Of a stretch of DNA of 64,000 nt, positions 9,615 through 18,365 are shown in pieces. Below the pieces are notes generated by a model, which saw nothing but the letters and a program-made list of their open reading frames with translations, did not search any database and was not told where the DNA came from. The translations under genes and the position numbers were made by a program. Within the stretch, counting starts at the first letter, position 1. Each line of letters opens with the position of its first letter. Origin of the DNA: DASUPK01 sp963801055 (GTDB lineage: Bacteria; Actinomycetota; Thermoleophilia; Solirubrobacterales; 70-9); contig CAWDDE010000002.1 of assembly GCA_963801055.1 (NCBI GenBank), positions 1-64,000 of the forward strand. Reading direction: 5' to 3'.

Positions 9615-10059
9615 TTGGCGAGCAAGCGAACAATTGGTGCGATTGCGGGACTCGCATCCGTCGCTGCCCTTTTGATTGGCGCGCCAGGTGCCGGCGCGCA
9701 GACCGGCGGCGTCCCGGGGGGCACGACCACGGACCCGACGGCTGACCGAGCTCCTCACCCAGCTGGACGGTCTACAAGGCGGCCACCTGGTACGGCCCCG
9801 GCTTCTGGGGCAAGCCCACAGCCTGCGGGACACGTGCTGACAGCCGACCACGCTGGGCGTCGCCCACCGGAAGCTTCCCTGCGGGACGCAGGTCACCTTC
9901 AGCTACGGCGGCCTGAGCGTGGCCGCGACCGTTATCGACCGCGGGCCGTTCCGGAAGGGCTACGCCTGGGACCTGACCAAGAAGACCGCCAAGCGAGTCG
10001 GCTTCCTTGCCGTCGGGTCCGGTCCGATCCAGGCGACCGTGACGCCGCCGGCGAGCTAG
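9615..10059 (+). CDS. RlpA-like double-psi beta-barrel secreted protein, frameshifted
   Basis: A signal peptide (GAIAGLASVAALLIGAPGAGAQ) leads to a double-psi beta-barrel domain with KAATWYGPGFWGK, TACGTR, VAHRKLPCGTQVTFSYGG, VIDRGPFRKGYAWDLT and GFLAVGSGPIQATV. This is the RlpA/3D-type fold found in peptidoglycan-active proteins. The frame changes twice, between about 9740 and 9760 and near 9838, so as written the protein is truncated; about 147 codons are recovered after repair. The TTG start follows AGAGGA, and the c-di-AMP riboswitch upstream is expected to control it. Family assignment is strong in the C-terminal half. Confidence 0.78.
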
Positions 10060-10062
10060 CCG

Positions 10063-10629
10063 CTAGGCGGCAGCTTCGCGCAGGACCGCGGGGTCGCCCT
10101 CCTGGGGCAGCGCCGCAACTGAGGCAAACAGGCTCTCGAACTCCGCCAGGGCCAGCTCCGCGACCGCGTCGAGGATCTCCTCGTCGCTCCAGCCCGCCTC
10201 ACGCGCCTCCTCGACCAGGTGGTGGGGCGGCCGCTCGGAGGGGTTGATCGTCTCGCGAAGGAGGGCCAGCAGCGCCGCCTCCTTCTCATCCGAGGAGGTG
10301 AAGTTGCGGGCTCGGGCGACCTCATCCAGGCCGAGGCCTGCGACGCGTGCGGTCCGGGCGTACTGGGTCAGGGTGTAGGGGTCGTGGCGCCACTCGGCGA
10401 CGGCGAGGCCGATGCGCTCACGGGTCGCCCGCGGCAGCTTGCTCGAGCGGAGCTCGGTGCGCAGTCGGGTATAGCCGCGCAACGCAGAGGGGGACTCGGC
10501 GAGCACGCCGAGGAACTTGGAGACGGCACCACCGGCGGTCTGAATGCTCTTGATCAGGGGAGCGCTTGCGTCCGGTGCGGTGAGCTCGTCGTGGATGTGG
10601 AATCGACTGGCGTCTGTCTTGATGGTCAT
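10063..10629 (-). CDS. AhpD-like / carboxymuconolactone decarboxylase-family protein lacking the redox cysteines
   Basis: A 188-residue all-helical protein with an AhpD-type core: RERIGLAVAEWRHDPYTLTQYARTARVAGL, quoted here only as landmarks RERIGLAVAEWRHDPY and ARTARVAGLGLDEV. In peroxidatic AhpD the equivalent position carries CxxC; this protein has no cysteine at all, so it is not a thiol peroxidase. A second helical repeat follows (EEILDAVAELALAEFESL). It converges 3 bp from the RlpA-like gene and is divergent from glnA across about 200 bp with a palindrome. The role is unknown. Confidence 0.68.
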   Translation of the reverse strand: MTIKTDASRFHIHDELTAPDASAPLIKSIQTAGGAVSKFLGVLAESPSALRGYTRLRTELRSSKLPRATRERIGLAVAEWRHDPYTLTQYARTARVAGLGLDEVARARNFTSSDEKEAALLALLRETINPSERPPHHLVEEAREAGWSDEEILDAVAELALAEFESLFASVAALPQEGDPAVLREAAA

Positions 10630-10680
10630 TTCGTCTCGTTACCGCCGTTTACAAAGGTCTTACTTTACTTTTAGCCGGTT

Positions 10681-10697
10681 ACTTACGCCTCGTAAGT
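10681..10697. promoter_or_regulatory. Palindrome in the divergent region before glnA
   Basis: ACTTACG-CCT-CGTAAGT is a perfect 7-bp inverted repeat with a 3-base spacer, in a locally AT-richer stretch between the AhpD-like gene and glnA. Nearby are two copies of GTTTACAA (10647 and 10695). It has the form of an operator; no regulator gene sits beside it. Confidence 0.4.
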
Positions 10698-10833
10698 TTA
10701 CAAGCATCTCGGGGTTTCTGCACGTTGGTACGGATGGCAGCCCGGCTCGGATGTCCCTCTGACCCGACAGGCCACGGCTGGAAGCGGTCGCAACGCGCCC
10801 AACCAGGGCCGCGGGCGATAAGTTTCCGCCCCG

Positions 10834-12207
10834 ATGGCCGGTACGACAAGCGTGAAGGACGTACTCGCGACCAACGCCAAGGAGGCGATCGCGTTCTGCG
10901 AGGAGAACGACGTCCGCTTCGTCCGCCTCTGGTTCACGGACCTCCTGGGCCAGCTGAAGAGCTTCTCGATCAACGTTGCCGATCTGGAGGACGCCTTTGA
11001 GGGCGGCATGGGCTTCGACGGCTCCTCGATCAGCGGTTTCAACCCGATCGAGGAGTCCGACATGATCGCCATGCCGGATCCCTCGACCATCCGCCTCATC
11101 CCCTGGCGACCGGAGGACAGCAACCGGACCGCGCGGATGTTCGCCGACATCCGGGTTCCCGGCGGCGAGCCCTACGAGGGCGATCCGAGATGGATCATGC
11201 GCCGCGCGCTCGAGCGAGCCAGCGCGATGGGGTTCGACGACTACAACATCGGCCCGGAACTCGAGTACTTCTACTTCCGCTCCGCCAAACCGGAGTCCGG
11301 GACTCCGGAGGTCCTCGACGAGGGCGGCTACTTCGACCTCACCACCCTCGACGCGGGCACGAACGTGCGCCGAGAGACGGTCCTCGCCCTTGAGCAACTC
11401 GGGATCCACGTCGAGTACACCCACCACGAGGTCGGGCCCTCACAGCACGAGGTCGACATGCGCTACAAGGGCGCGCTTTCCATGTCCGACGACTGCATGA
11501 CCTACCGGATCACGGTCAAGGAGTACGCGATGAAGTACGGCTGGCACGCCACCTTCATGCCGAAGCCGCTGCAGGGCGAGAACGGCTCGGGTATGCACGT
11601 CCACCAGTCACTTTCGAAGGACGGCAAGAATGCCTTCTTCGACGCCGACGACCAGTACTTCCTCTCCGAGACCGCCAAGGCGTTCATCGCGGGGCAGCTC
11701 AGGCACGCCAGGGAGATCTCGCCTCTGTTCGCTCAGTGGGTCAACTCCTACAAGCGGCTGGTACCCGGCTTTGAGGCGCCCGTCTACTTGTCCTGGTCAC
11801 GCCGGAATCGCTCGGCGCTGATCCGGGTCCCGCTCTACCACCCCGGCAAGGAGCAGGCCACCCGCGCGGAGTTGCGCTGCCCGGATCCCGCCTGCAACCC
11901 CTACCTCTGCTTCGCGGGGATGCTGCACGCCGGGCTCGAGGGGATCGAGCATGGCTACGAGCTGCCCGAGCCGATGGAGCAGAACCTCTACCACCTCACC
12001 CCGGAGGAGCGCCAGCGGCGGGGGATCGAGCAGCTCCCTGAGACGCTCGGTGAGGCGATCGAGATCGCGGCGGAGTCGGAGCTGGTCCTGCGGATCCTCG
12101 GCGAGCACGCGTTCAACCGGTTCATCGAGATCAAGCGCTCGGAGTGGGAGGACTACCGGGTGCGGGTCACCCCATACGAGATCGAGCACTTCCTGCCGAT
12201 TCTCTAG
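10834..12207 (+). CDS. glnA: Glutamine synthetase type I
   Basis: Makes glutamine from glutamate, ammonia and ATP. At 457 residues it matches type I enzymes. Landmarks are the N-terminal beta-grasp (FVRLWFTDLLGQLK, GMGFDGSSISGF), active-site blocks IGPELEYF, HHEVGPSQHEVDMRY, GENGSGMHVHQS near residue 250 and NRSALIRVP. Tyr386 in NLYHLTPEE sits where the adenylylated tyrosine lies in GSI-beta enzymes, but the protein is shorter than typical adenylylated forms, so that control is uncertain. The next gene converges and ends 7 bp away. Confidence 0.96.
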   Translation: MAGTTSVKDVLATNAKEAIAFCEENDVRFVRLWFTDLLGQLKSFSINVADLEDAFEGGMGFDGSSISGFNPIEESDMIAMPDPSTIRLIPWRPEDSNRTARMFADIRVPGGEPYEGDPRWIMRRALERASAMGFDDYNIGPELEYFYFRSAKPESGTPEVLDEGGYFDLTTLDAGTNVRRETVLALEQLGIHVEYTHHEVGPSQHEVDMRYKGALSMSDDCMTYRITVKEYAMKYGWHATFMPKPLQGENGSGMHVHQSLSKDGKNAFFDADDQYFLSETAKAFIAGQLRHAREISPLFAQWVNSYKRLVPGFEAPVYLSWSRRNRSALIRVPLYHPGKEQATRAELRCPDPACNPYLCFAGMLHAGLEGIEHGYELPEPMEQNLYHLTPEERQRRGIEQLPETLGEAIEIAAESELVLRILGEHAFNRFIEIKRSEWEDYRVRVTPYEIEHFLPIL

Positions 12208-12213
12208 ACGGCG

Positions 12214-14226
12214 TCAGCCGAGTGCCGCGGCGAGATCCTGCGGATCGGTCACGGGTGCCTTGCAGGCGAACTGCTCGCAGACGTAGGCTGCGGGCTTGCC
12301 CTCGACTGCGGGCCGCTCGCGGAGGAGCTCGGGGCGATCTGAGCCCTCCGGGCCACCGGCGAGTACCACGTGCGGCCGGTGGGCGGAGCGAACGACCCCG
12401 GCGAGCTCGGCGAGGCGCGCGGAGCCGGCGGCGCCGTTCGCCGGGGCAACGAGCGCGATCTCGCGCACAGGGGAGAGGTGGAAATCGATCGCCTGGAGCA
12501 GGTGGCCGAAGGCGTCTGGGTGGCGGGCCGCGGCAGGCGCGAAGAGGCGCATCGTGCCCACCGCCCTCTCCTCATAGGCGCGCTCGCCGGTCAGGGCGGA
12601 GAGACGAAGCAGACCGTAGGCCGCGGATGAGTTGCCCGAGGGGATCGGATGGTCGCCGACGTCCTTGCGGCGGGCAATCAGCTCCTCGTGGTCGTTTGAG
12701 GTCGTAAAGAAGCCGCCCCGCTCGTCGTCGGCAAACCGCTCGATCATCGAATCAGCCGTCTCTCGCGCGGCATCGAACCAGCGCACCTCGAGGGTCGCCT
12801 CATACAGGCGGAGCAGGGCCTCGACCAGGAAGGCGTGGTCCTCCAGGTAGGCATTGAGGCGAGCCTCGCCCTCCTTCCAGGTCCGCCGCAAGCGTCCCTC
12901 GGAATCGCGCATCGACTCCCAGACGAAGCGGGCGCATGCCGAGGCGGCATCGAGGTAGTCCTGACGCCCCATCGCGGCTCCGGCGTCCGCCAGGGCGGCG
13001 ATCATCAGCGCGTTCCACGAGCAGATCCGCTTGTCGTCGAGGCCGGGGCGGACTCGCCGGTCGCGCCAGGCGTACAGGGCTGTGCGGGCGTCGGCAAGCT
13101 CGGCCGGCTGCTGGGCGCTGGCCCCCAGCGGGACGTGCAGGATGTTCTTGCCCTCGAAGTTCCCAGCCGGGCTCACCCCCCAGTAGCCGAGCGCCCTCTC
13201 GATCGCGTCGGCAGCCAGCCCGGCCTCGGTGAGCGCTTCGCGCATCTCCGCCTCATCCCAGACGTAGAAGCGGCCCTCCTCGCCCTCGGAGTCGGCGTCG
13301 AGAGCAGAGTAGAAGCCGCCCTCTGGACCGCGCATCTCGCGCAGGACCCATTCGAGCGTCTCCTCGCAGACCCGCCGCCAGCGCTCCTCTTCCATCACCT
13401 GCCAGCCGTGCAGATAGACCCGCGCCAGGAGCGCGTTGTCGTACAGCATCTTCTCGAAGTGGGGGACGAGCCAGGCAGCATCGACCGAGTAGCGGTGGAA
13501 GCCACCTCCGAGCTGGTCGTAGATGCCGCCGTGCATCATCTTGTCGAGCGTCAGGCGGACGGGGTCGTTCTGGCCGCGGTCGAGCAGGAACTCGAGGGCG
13601 CTGGCCGGCGGGAACTTCGGCGCGCCCCCGAAGCCGCCGTGGCTCCGATCGAAGGCGGCCTGCAGGCCGGAGGTCGCCTGAGAGAGGAGCGACTGATCGA
13701 GCGGCTCCTGCGACTGCTCCACCTGGCCGACGGCCCCGAGCGACTCGCGGATCCGTGCCGATGCCTCCCGCAGCTCCTCCCGCTGGGTCCGGTAGGCGCC
13801 GGCCGTCGCCTCGAGCACCTGCCTGAAGCTCGGCATTCCCTGGCGGGGCTCAGGTGGGAAGTAGGTGCCGCCGTAGAACGGGACGCCCTCCGGGTCGAGG
13901 AAGACGGTCAGCGGCCAGCCGCCCTGCCCAGTCATCCCCTGGACGGCCTCCATGTAGATGTCGTCGACGTCGGGGCGCTCCTCGCGGTCGACCTTGATCG
14001 GCACAAAGGACTCGTTGATCAGAGCGGCCGTCTCCTCGTCCTCGAAAGACTCGTGCTCCATGACGTGGCACCAGTGACAGGCCGAATAGCCGATCGAAAG
14101 CAGGATCGGCTTGTCCTCCTGCGCCGCCCGGCCAAGCGCCTCCGGCCCCCACGGCAGCCAGTCCACAGGATTGTCCTTGTGCTGGATCAGGTAGGGGCTG
14201 GTTTCCTCGGCGAGGCGGTTCGCCAT
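12214..14226 (-). CDS. Thioredoxin-domain protein of the YyaL/DUF255 (SSP411) family
   Basis: A 670-residue protein. The N-terminal thioredoxin-like domain opens MANRLAEETSPYLIQHKDNP and has the dithiol motif CHWCHVME. After VDREERPDVDD and GGWPLTVFLDPE comes a long alpha/alpha-toroid region (GGFHRYSVDAAWLVPHFEKM, DDKRICSWNALMI). Length and order match the family, which is widespread but has no settled biochemical role; a link to redox or sugar-binding has been proposed for relatives. It stands alone, facing glnA on one side and divergent from an ACT-domain gene on the other. Confidence 0.92.
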   Translation of the reverse strand: MANRLAEETSPYLIQHKDNPVDWLPWGPEALGRAAQEDKPILLSIGYSACHWCHVMEHESFEDEETAALINESFVPIKVDREERPDVDDIYMEAVQGMTGQGGWPLTVFLDPEGVPFYGGTYFPPEPRQGMPSFRQVLEATAGAYRTQREELREASARIRESLGAVGQVEQSQEPLDQSLLSQATSGLQAAFDRSHGGFGGAPKFPPASALEFLLDRGQNDPVRLTLDKMMHGGIYDQLGGGFHRYSVDAAWLVPHFEKMLYDNALLARVYLHGWQVMEEERWRRVCEETLEWVLREMRGPEGGFYSALDADSEGEEGRFYVWDEAEMREALTEAGLAADAIERALGYWGVSPAGNFEGKNILHVPLGASAQQPAELADARTALYAWRDRRVRPGLDDKRICSWNALMIAALADAGAAMGRQDYLDAASACARFVWESMRDSEGRLRRTWKEGEARLNAYLEDHAFLVEALLRLYEATLEVRWFDAARETADSMIERFADDERGGFFTTSNDHEELIARRKDVGDHPIPSGNSSAAYGLLRLSALTGERAYEERAVGTMRLFAPAAARHPDAFGHLLQAIDFHLSPVREIALVAPANGAAGSARLAELAGVVRSAHRPHVVLAGGPEGSDRPELLRERPAVEGKPAAYVCEQFACKAPVTDPQDLAAALG

Positions 14227-14310
14227 CTACTTGAGGCTACCCCGGCGGCGCGGTTTGACATCCCCGGGCTCGATGAAATGATGCGGCCACCCGATCAACG
14301 AAGAGGCGCG

Positions 14311-14700
14311 ATGAAGGACCTGACGGTGATCATGGACGACCAGCCCGGGAAGCTGGCGGATCTGGGCGAGGCGACCGGTCGAGCAGGGGTGAACATCGAG
14401 GGCCTCTGCGCGATGGTGGGAGACGGCAAGGGCTTCATCCATCTCCTCGTTGAGGACGCCGGCACGGCGCGCGGCGCGCTCGACGCGGCGGGGATTGGCG
14501 TCGCCGACGAGCGGGAGGCCATCGTGGTCGACCTGCACGACAAACCCGGCGCGATGGGCGAGATCGCACGCGACCTGGCAGAGGCCGGCGTCAACATCGA
14601 CGTCGCCTACACGATCTTCACCGGCGTTCGTTTGGTGATCCTCACCGAGGACGTCGAGGCCGCGCGCCAGGCGCTCGACCTGAACGGCGCCTCGGGCTAG
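14311..14700 (+). CDS. Tandem ACT-domain protein
   Basis: 129 residues with two ACT modules: MKDLTVIMDDQPGKLADLGE (residues 1-20) and VDLHDKPGAMGEIARDLAEA (about residues 74-93). ACT domains bind small ligands such as amino acids; no catalytic domain is attached, so it may be a ligand sensor. ATG 14311 has AGAGG upstream. A close paralog lies at 62942-63310 on the other strand and shares the opening MKDL-V--D-PG-LADLGEATG. It is followed by a strong terminator and is divergent from the YyaL-like gene. Confidence 0.82.
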   Translation: MKDLTVIMDDQPGKLADLGEATGRAGVNIEGLCAMVGDGKGFIHLLVEDAGTARGALDAAGIGVADEREAIVVDLHDKPGAMGEIARDLAEAGVNIDVAYTIFTGVRLVILTEDVEAARQALDLNGASG

Positions 14701-14710
14701 GTAGAACGCA

Positions 14711-14732
14711 AACGGCCCCCGAAGGGGCCGTT
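14711..14732. terminator. Hairpin terminator between ACT gene and DUF11/RTX gene
   Basis: A 9-bp stem AACGGCCCC/GGGGCCGTT with tetraloop CGAA, 10 bp after the ACT gene stop. It can serve both strands; the convergent gene ends at 14765. Confidence 0.8.
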
Positions 14733-14764
14733 CGCGGATGTCTGGCAGCGCGGTGTTGCTGCGG

Positions 14765-15657
14765 CTACGGGCAGCGCTTCAACGTGTCGCGGCCCGATCC
14801 ACCCTTGCAGCTGTCGCGATTCTTGCCGCCATTCAGGAGGTCGTTGCCGCTCTTGCCCTTCAGGCGATCGCGGCCCGCCTTGCCCTTGAGGACGTCGCCG
14901 GACTTACCCCCGTTCGCCAGATCGGGCCCGCCGCCGGCGATAACGGTGTCGCCGCCGTCCTGGCCGAAGACCTCGTCGGCTCCGGCACCGGAGCAGATCA
15001 GATCGCCGCCGCCTCCGGCGAAGACCTGGTCGTTGCCGCCCGTGGGTGACGATCACGTCGCCGGCGGAGGTGCCCGTGATCACGTCGTTACCGGCGGTGC
15101 CGACCATCGTGGGCGTCGCACAGCTCGCCTTGCCCTTCGGCTTCTTGCCCGGCCCTTGCCCCCTTCGTCACCGTCGTCGTCGTGGCGGGGGCGGTGTTGT
15201 TCATCGAGTTCAGGTCGTCGGGCGAGGCGACGATCGCCGTGTTCGAAATCGTGCCGCTCTTCTTCGCCTGGACGACGATCGTCACGGTCTGGTTAGCGCC
15301 GTTCGCAACCGTGCCGAGATCGCATGTCACGGTGTTTCCGGCCCTCTGACAGCTTCCTGCCGTGCTCGTCGCGGAGACGAAGTCGACATCCGAGCCGGCG
15401 GGGAGGTTGTCTGTGACAAGCACATCCGTGGCGGCATTTGGCCCGCCGTTCGTGACCCTGATCGTGTAGGTCAAGTTGTCGCCCTGGACGACCGGGTCGG
15501 GGCTGTCCGTCTTCGTGATCGAGAGGTCAGCAGGTGGTGCCGCCGAGGCGCCGCCCGAATAGCTGACCAGCATCACAACCAGAATCGCCAGCAGCAGCGC
15601 CGCGATTCCGAGGAGCCGAGGCGCTCGCCAACGCGAGTTCGCGTGATCGATGCGCAT
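14765..15657 (-). CDS. Secreted DUF11 plus RTX calcium-binding repeat protein, frameshifted
   Basis: The start ATG 15657 follows GGAGGG. A hydrophobic N-terminal helix (LLGIAALLLAILVVMLVSYS) gives export or anchoring. Residues about 40-160 are a DUF11 module (ADLSITKTDSPDPVVQGDNL, LPAGSDVDFVSATSTAGSC). After a frameshift near 15150 comes a linker KKPKGKASCATPTMVG and RTX-type nonapeptides (GTAGNDVITGTSAGDVI); after another near 15048 come GGNDQVFAGGGGDLI and GGDTVIAGGGPDLANGG to the basic end. Such proteins are surface-exposed and bind calcium. Both shifts are repaired by dropping one base. Confidence 0.75.
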
Positions 15658-15746
15658 GTCTTCCCTCCTTGGCTGAGTTCCTACCCTTCCCAAAGAGCGC
15701 TAATCGAAACCGCTGGGTTACGCCCAGGCGTAGCCGAGCTGATCGC

Positions 15747-17135
15747 TCAGCCGCACGCCGCGAACGCCTCGAAGGCCGCCACATACCGGTCGATGTGCTC
15801 CTGCTCGTGGGCGATCGAGAGGGTCCACTCCTCCTCGACCCCGGGGGTCATGAAGATGCCGTGGTTCATGTGGTAGAGCCAGGCGAGGGTGGAAAGCTCG
15901 GCGTCGACCTTCGTGAGGTAGTCGCGGTACTCGTAGATCGGCTCGGGGGCGAAGATCACGCAGCCCTTCGCCCCGATGCCCTGCGCGTAGGCCGGCAGGC
16001 CATGCTTCTCGATGGTCTCCTGGCAGCGAGCGGTGAGCGCTTCGTTGGTCGCCTCGAGCTTCTCGTAGGCATCCGGGGTGAGGACGTTGGTGAGGGTCGC
16101 CTCCGCCGCCGCCATCACGAGCGGATTGCCGTTGAAAGTGCCGATCTGGTGCACCTTGTCTGAGGCGATGACCTCTCCCAGCTCAGCCGTCATTCCGATC
16201 GCCCCGCCGGGGTAGCCGCCGCAGATCGCCTTGGCGAGACAGATCATGTCCGGCCGCACACCAAAGCGCTGCGTTGCCCCGCCGTAGGAGATGGTGGCGC
16301 CGGTCTTCACCTCGTCGAAGATCAGCACCACGCCGTGCTCGGTGCAGAGCTCGCGCACTCGCTCGAGGTAGCCCTCCTTCGGCGGGATGACGTTGATGTT
16401 CATCATCGCCGGCTCGATGATCAGCCCGGCGATCCGCCCCTCGTGCCTCTGCAGCGTCGCCTCGAGGATCTCGGCGTCGTTGAAGGGGACGGGGACGGTG
16501 AGCTCGACCACGGCCTGCGGGTAGCCCTTGCCGAAGGGGATGGGGTTGGGGCTCTCACGAGGCCCGAGCTCGTCGAGCTCCGGATAGCAGGAGACCATCA
16601 CCGCGTCGTGGTGGCCGTCGTACGAGCCCTCGATCTTGATGATCAGGTCGCGGTCGGTCGCGCCGCGGGCGAGGTGGATCGCGGACATCGTCGACTCGGT
16701 GCCCGAGTTCGTGAAGCGCCACTGCGCCAGGCCGAAGCGCTCGACCAGGTTCTGGGCGGTGACGATCGAGCCGTTGGTCGGCGCGGCGAAATGGGTTCCC
16801 AGGTCGATGCGCTCCTTCACCGCCTCGCCGATGATCGGGTTGGCGTGCCCGGCGCACATCACGCCGAAGCCGTTGTGGAAGTCGACGTACTCGGAGCCGT
16901 CGACGTCCCAGACGAGGGCCCCCTTGCCCCGGTCGATGTAGACGGGCCAGGGGTCGTTGAGCTGGAAGGAGGAGGGGACGCCGCCCGGCATCACCCTGCG
17001 CGCCCGGTCGAAATACTCCGCCGAGGTGGGCGTGTGCTCCCGGAAGCGCGCCATCTGCTCCTCCGTGAGCCTGTTGATCAGCTTGCGATCGATGACCGAC
17101 TCGCCCGCCGACGTCTGTGTCGCCTTCTGGGCCAC
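15747..17135 (-). CDS. Class III PLP-dependent aminotransferase (glutamate-1-semialdehyde aminomutase-like)
   Basis: 462 residues, fold type I. Landmarks are MPGGVPSSFQ, DGSEYVDFHNGFGVMCAGH, FTNSGTESTMSAIHLAR (PLP phosphate site), DEVKTGA and the Schiff-base lysine in CLAKAICGGYPGGAIG. The pattern is that of HemL-like enzymes, but there is no haem-synthesis gene nearby and the sequence differs enough that the substrate is not assignable. It starts 30 bp after the MFS gene on the same strand and probably ends the sucC-led operon, which suggests a small-molecule catabolic role. Confidence 0.85.
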   Translation of the reverse strand: MAQKATQTSAGESVIDRKLINRLTEEQMARFREHTPTSAEYFDRARRVMPGGVPSSFQLNDPWPVYIDRGKGALVWDVDGSEYVDFHNGFGVMCAGHANPIIGEAVKERIDLGTHFAAPTNGSIVTAQNLVERFGLAQWRFTNSGTESTMSAIHLARGATDRDLIIKIEGSYDGHHDAVMVSCYPELDELGPRESPNPIPFGKGYPQAVVELTVPVPFNDAEILEATLQRHEGRIAGLIIEPAMMNINVIPPKEGYLERVRELCTEHGVVLIFDEVKTGATISYGGATQRFGVRPDMICLAKAICGGYPGGAIGMTAELGEVIASDKVHQIGTFNGNPLVMAAAEATLTNVLTPDAYEKLEATNEALTARCQETIEKHGLPAYAQGIGAKGCVIFAPEPIYEYRDYLTKVDAELSTLAWLYHMNHGIFMTPGVEEEWTLSIAHEQEHIDRYVAAFEAFAACG

Positions 17136-17165
17136 GCTAGCGGGAGCCTAGCGAGGGGCGTCTCT

Positions 17166-18365
17166 CTAGATGGTCGAGCGCTCGGATCGGCTCCGGTTCG
17201 CAGCATCGGGAATGAGCTGCTCTGCCGAATCGACGAAAGTGGCCGAGAGGCTGGCGCAGGCGAGCGCCGCAGCGGCCGCCACGTAGAAGGCCGCGCTGTA
17301 GCCGCCAACTGCCGCAGCGGCGCCGACGAGAGGTGATCCGACCAGCATGCCGAGGTCGAAGCTGGCGGTGAACGTTCCCATCGCCGCACCGCGGCGCTCC
17401 GGCACGACCCGCTCCACCGCGAGCAGGGAGAGGGAGGGGAAGAGGAGCGAGAACGCGGCGCCCATTCCGATCGCGCCCGCAATCACAACCGCCAGGCTGT
17501 TCGCCGCGCCGATCAGCACCAGCCCGGTCGCCTCCACCAGCGCGGCGACGATGGCGCAGCGCGCGGAGCCGATTCGGTCGGGCAGTCCGCCCGCGACCAG
17601 GCGAGTCGCGACGACCGTTCCAGCGAAGACGCTGAACACCTCTGGGCCGTGGCCGATTCCACGCTCATCCAGGCTGAGGACGATGAACGAGGCGACCGCG
17701 GCGAAGCCGAAGACACTGAGAGCAAAGGTTCCCCCCGGGCCGAGTGCCTCGCGTGAGATGAACGGGCCACGGGAGGCGGCGCCACCCTTGATCGGGCCCT
17801 CGTCCATCCGGGTGGCGATCAGCGCGCCGAGCAGAGGAGCCCCGGCGGCGAACGCCCAGACGAGGCTGAAGCCTCCGGCGTGCTGCATGAGGACGCCGAT
17901 CGGAGGGCCCAGGGTGAGTCCGGTCCAGATGGCGAGGCCATAGAGGCCGATCATCCGCCCGCGGCGCTCGGGTGGGGCCATGTCGACGTTCCAGGCCGAT
18001 CCGGCCGTGAAAACGGTCCCCTCGCCGGCGCCGAGGAAGAATCGCGCGACGATCAGACCCGGGATTCCGGCCGGCACGAAGTAAAGGCCCCCGGCGATCG
18101 CCGCCAGGAGTGCGCCTCCGATCACCGTTGGCTTGCGGCCGCGCCGGTCGGCGAGGTTGCCGGCGATCGGGCGACAGACGATCCCGGTGAAGGCGAAGGC
18201 ACCGGTCACGATCCCGACCTCGAGGTCGGAGCCATTCAGGTTGTCCTTGACGTAGTGGGGGAGGACGGCGAGGGTCGCGCCCACCGCCAGCAGGCCCAGG
18301 TTGGTGACGATGAAGATGCCGGCGAAGCCGGCCCAATCCTCACGCCAGGTCCGCCCGGCGCTCAC
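17166..18365 (-). CDS. MFS transporter, 12 TM
   Basis: 399 residues with about 12 hydrophobic segments and the MFS motif A (GNLADRRGRKPTVIGG) after TM2. Examples of membrane segments are IFIVTNLGLLAVGATLAVL and AGSAWNVDMAPPERRGRMIG as the TM4 loop region. The GTG start overlaps the acyl-CoA synthetase stop by 4 bp (GTGA), so translation is coupled. The substrate is unknown; operon partners suggest a carboxylate or amino-carboxylate. Confidence 0.87.
   Translation of the reverse strand: MSAGRTWREDWAGFAGIFIVTNLGLLAVGATLAVLPHYVKDNLNGSDLEVGIVTGAFAFTGIVCRPIAGNLADRRGRKPTVIGGALLAAIAGGLYFVPAGIPGLIVARFFLGAGEGTVFTAGSAWNVDMAPPERRGRMIGLYGLAIWTGLTLGPPIGVLMQHAGGFSLVWAFAAGAPLLGALIATRMDEGPIKGGAASRGPFISREALGPGGTFALSVFGFAAVASFIVLSLDERGIGHGPEVFSVFAGTVVATRLVAGGLPDRIGSARCAIVAALVEATGLVLIGAANSLAVVIAGAIGMGAAFSLLFPSLSLLAVERVVPERRGAAMGTFTASFDLGMLVGSPLVGAAAAVGGYSAAFYVAAAAALACASLSATFVDSAEQLIPDAANRSRSERSTI

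Noticed and set aside
12835..14310. Long plus-strand open frame antisense to the YyaL-like gene, continuous with the ACT gene
   Set aside because: Its sequence has no family signature and mirrors the codon bias of the real minus-strand gene; the ACT gene has its own start with a ribosome-binding site.
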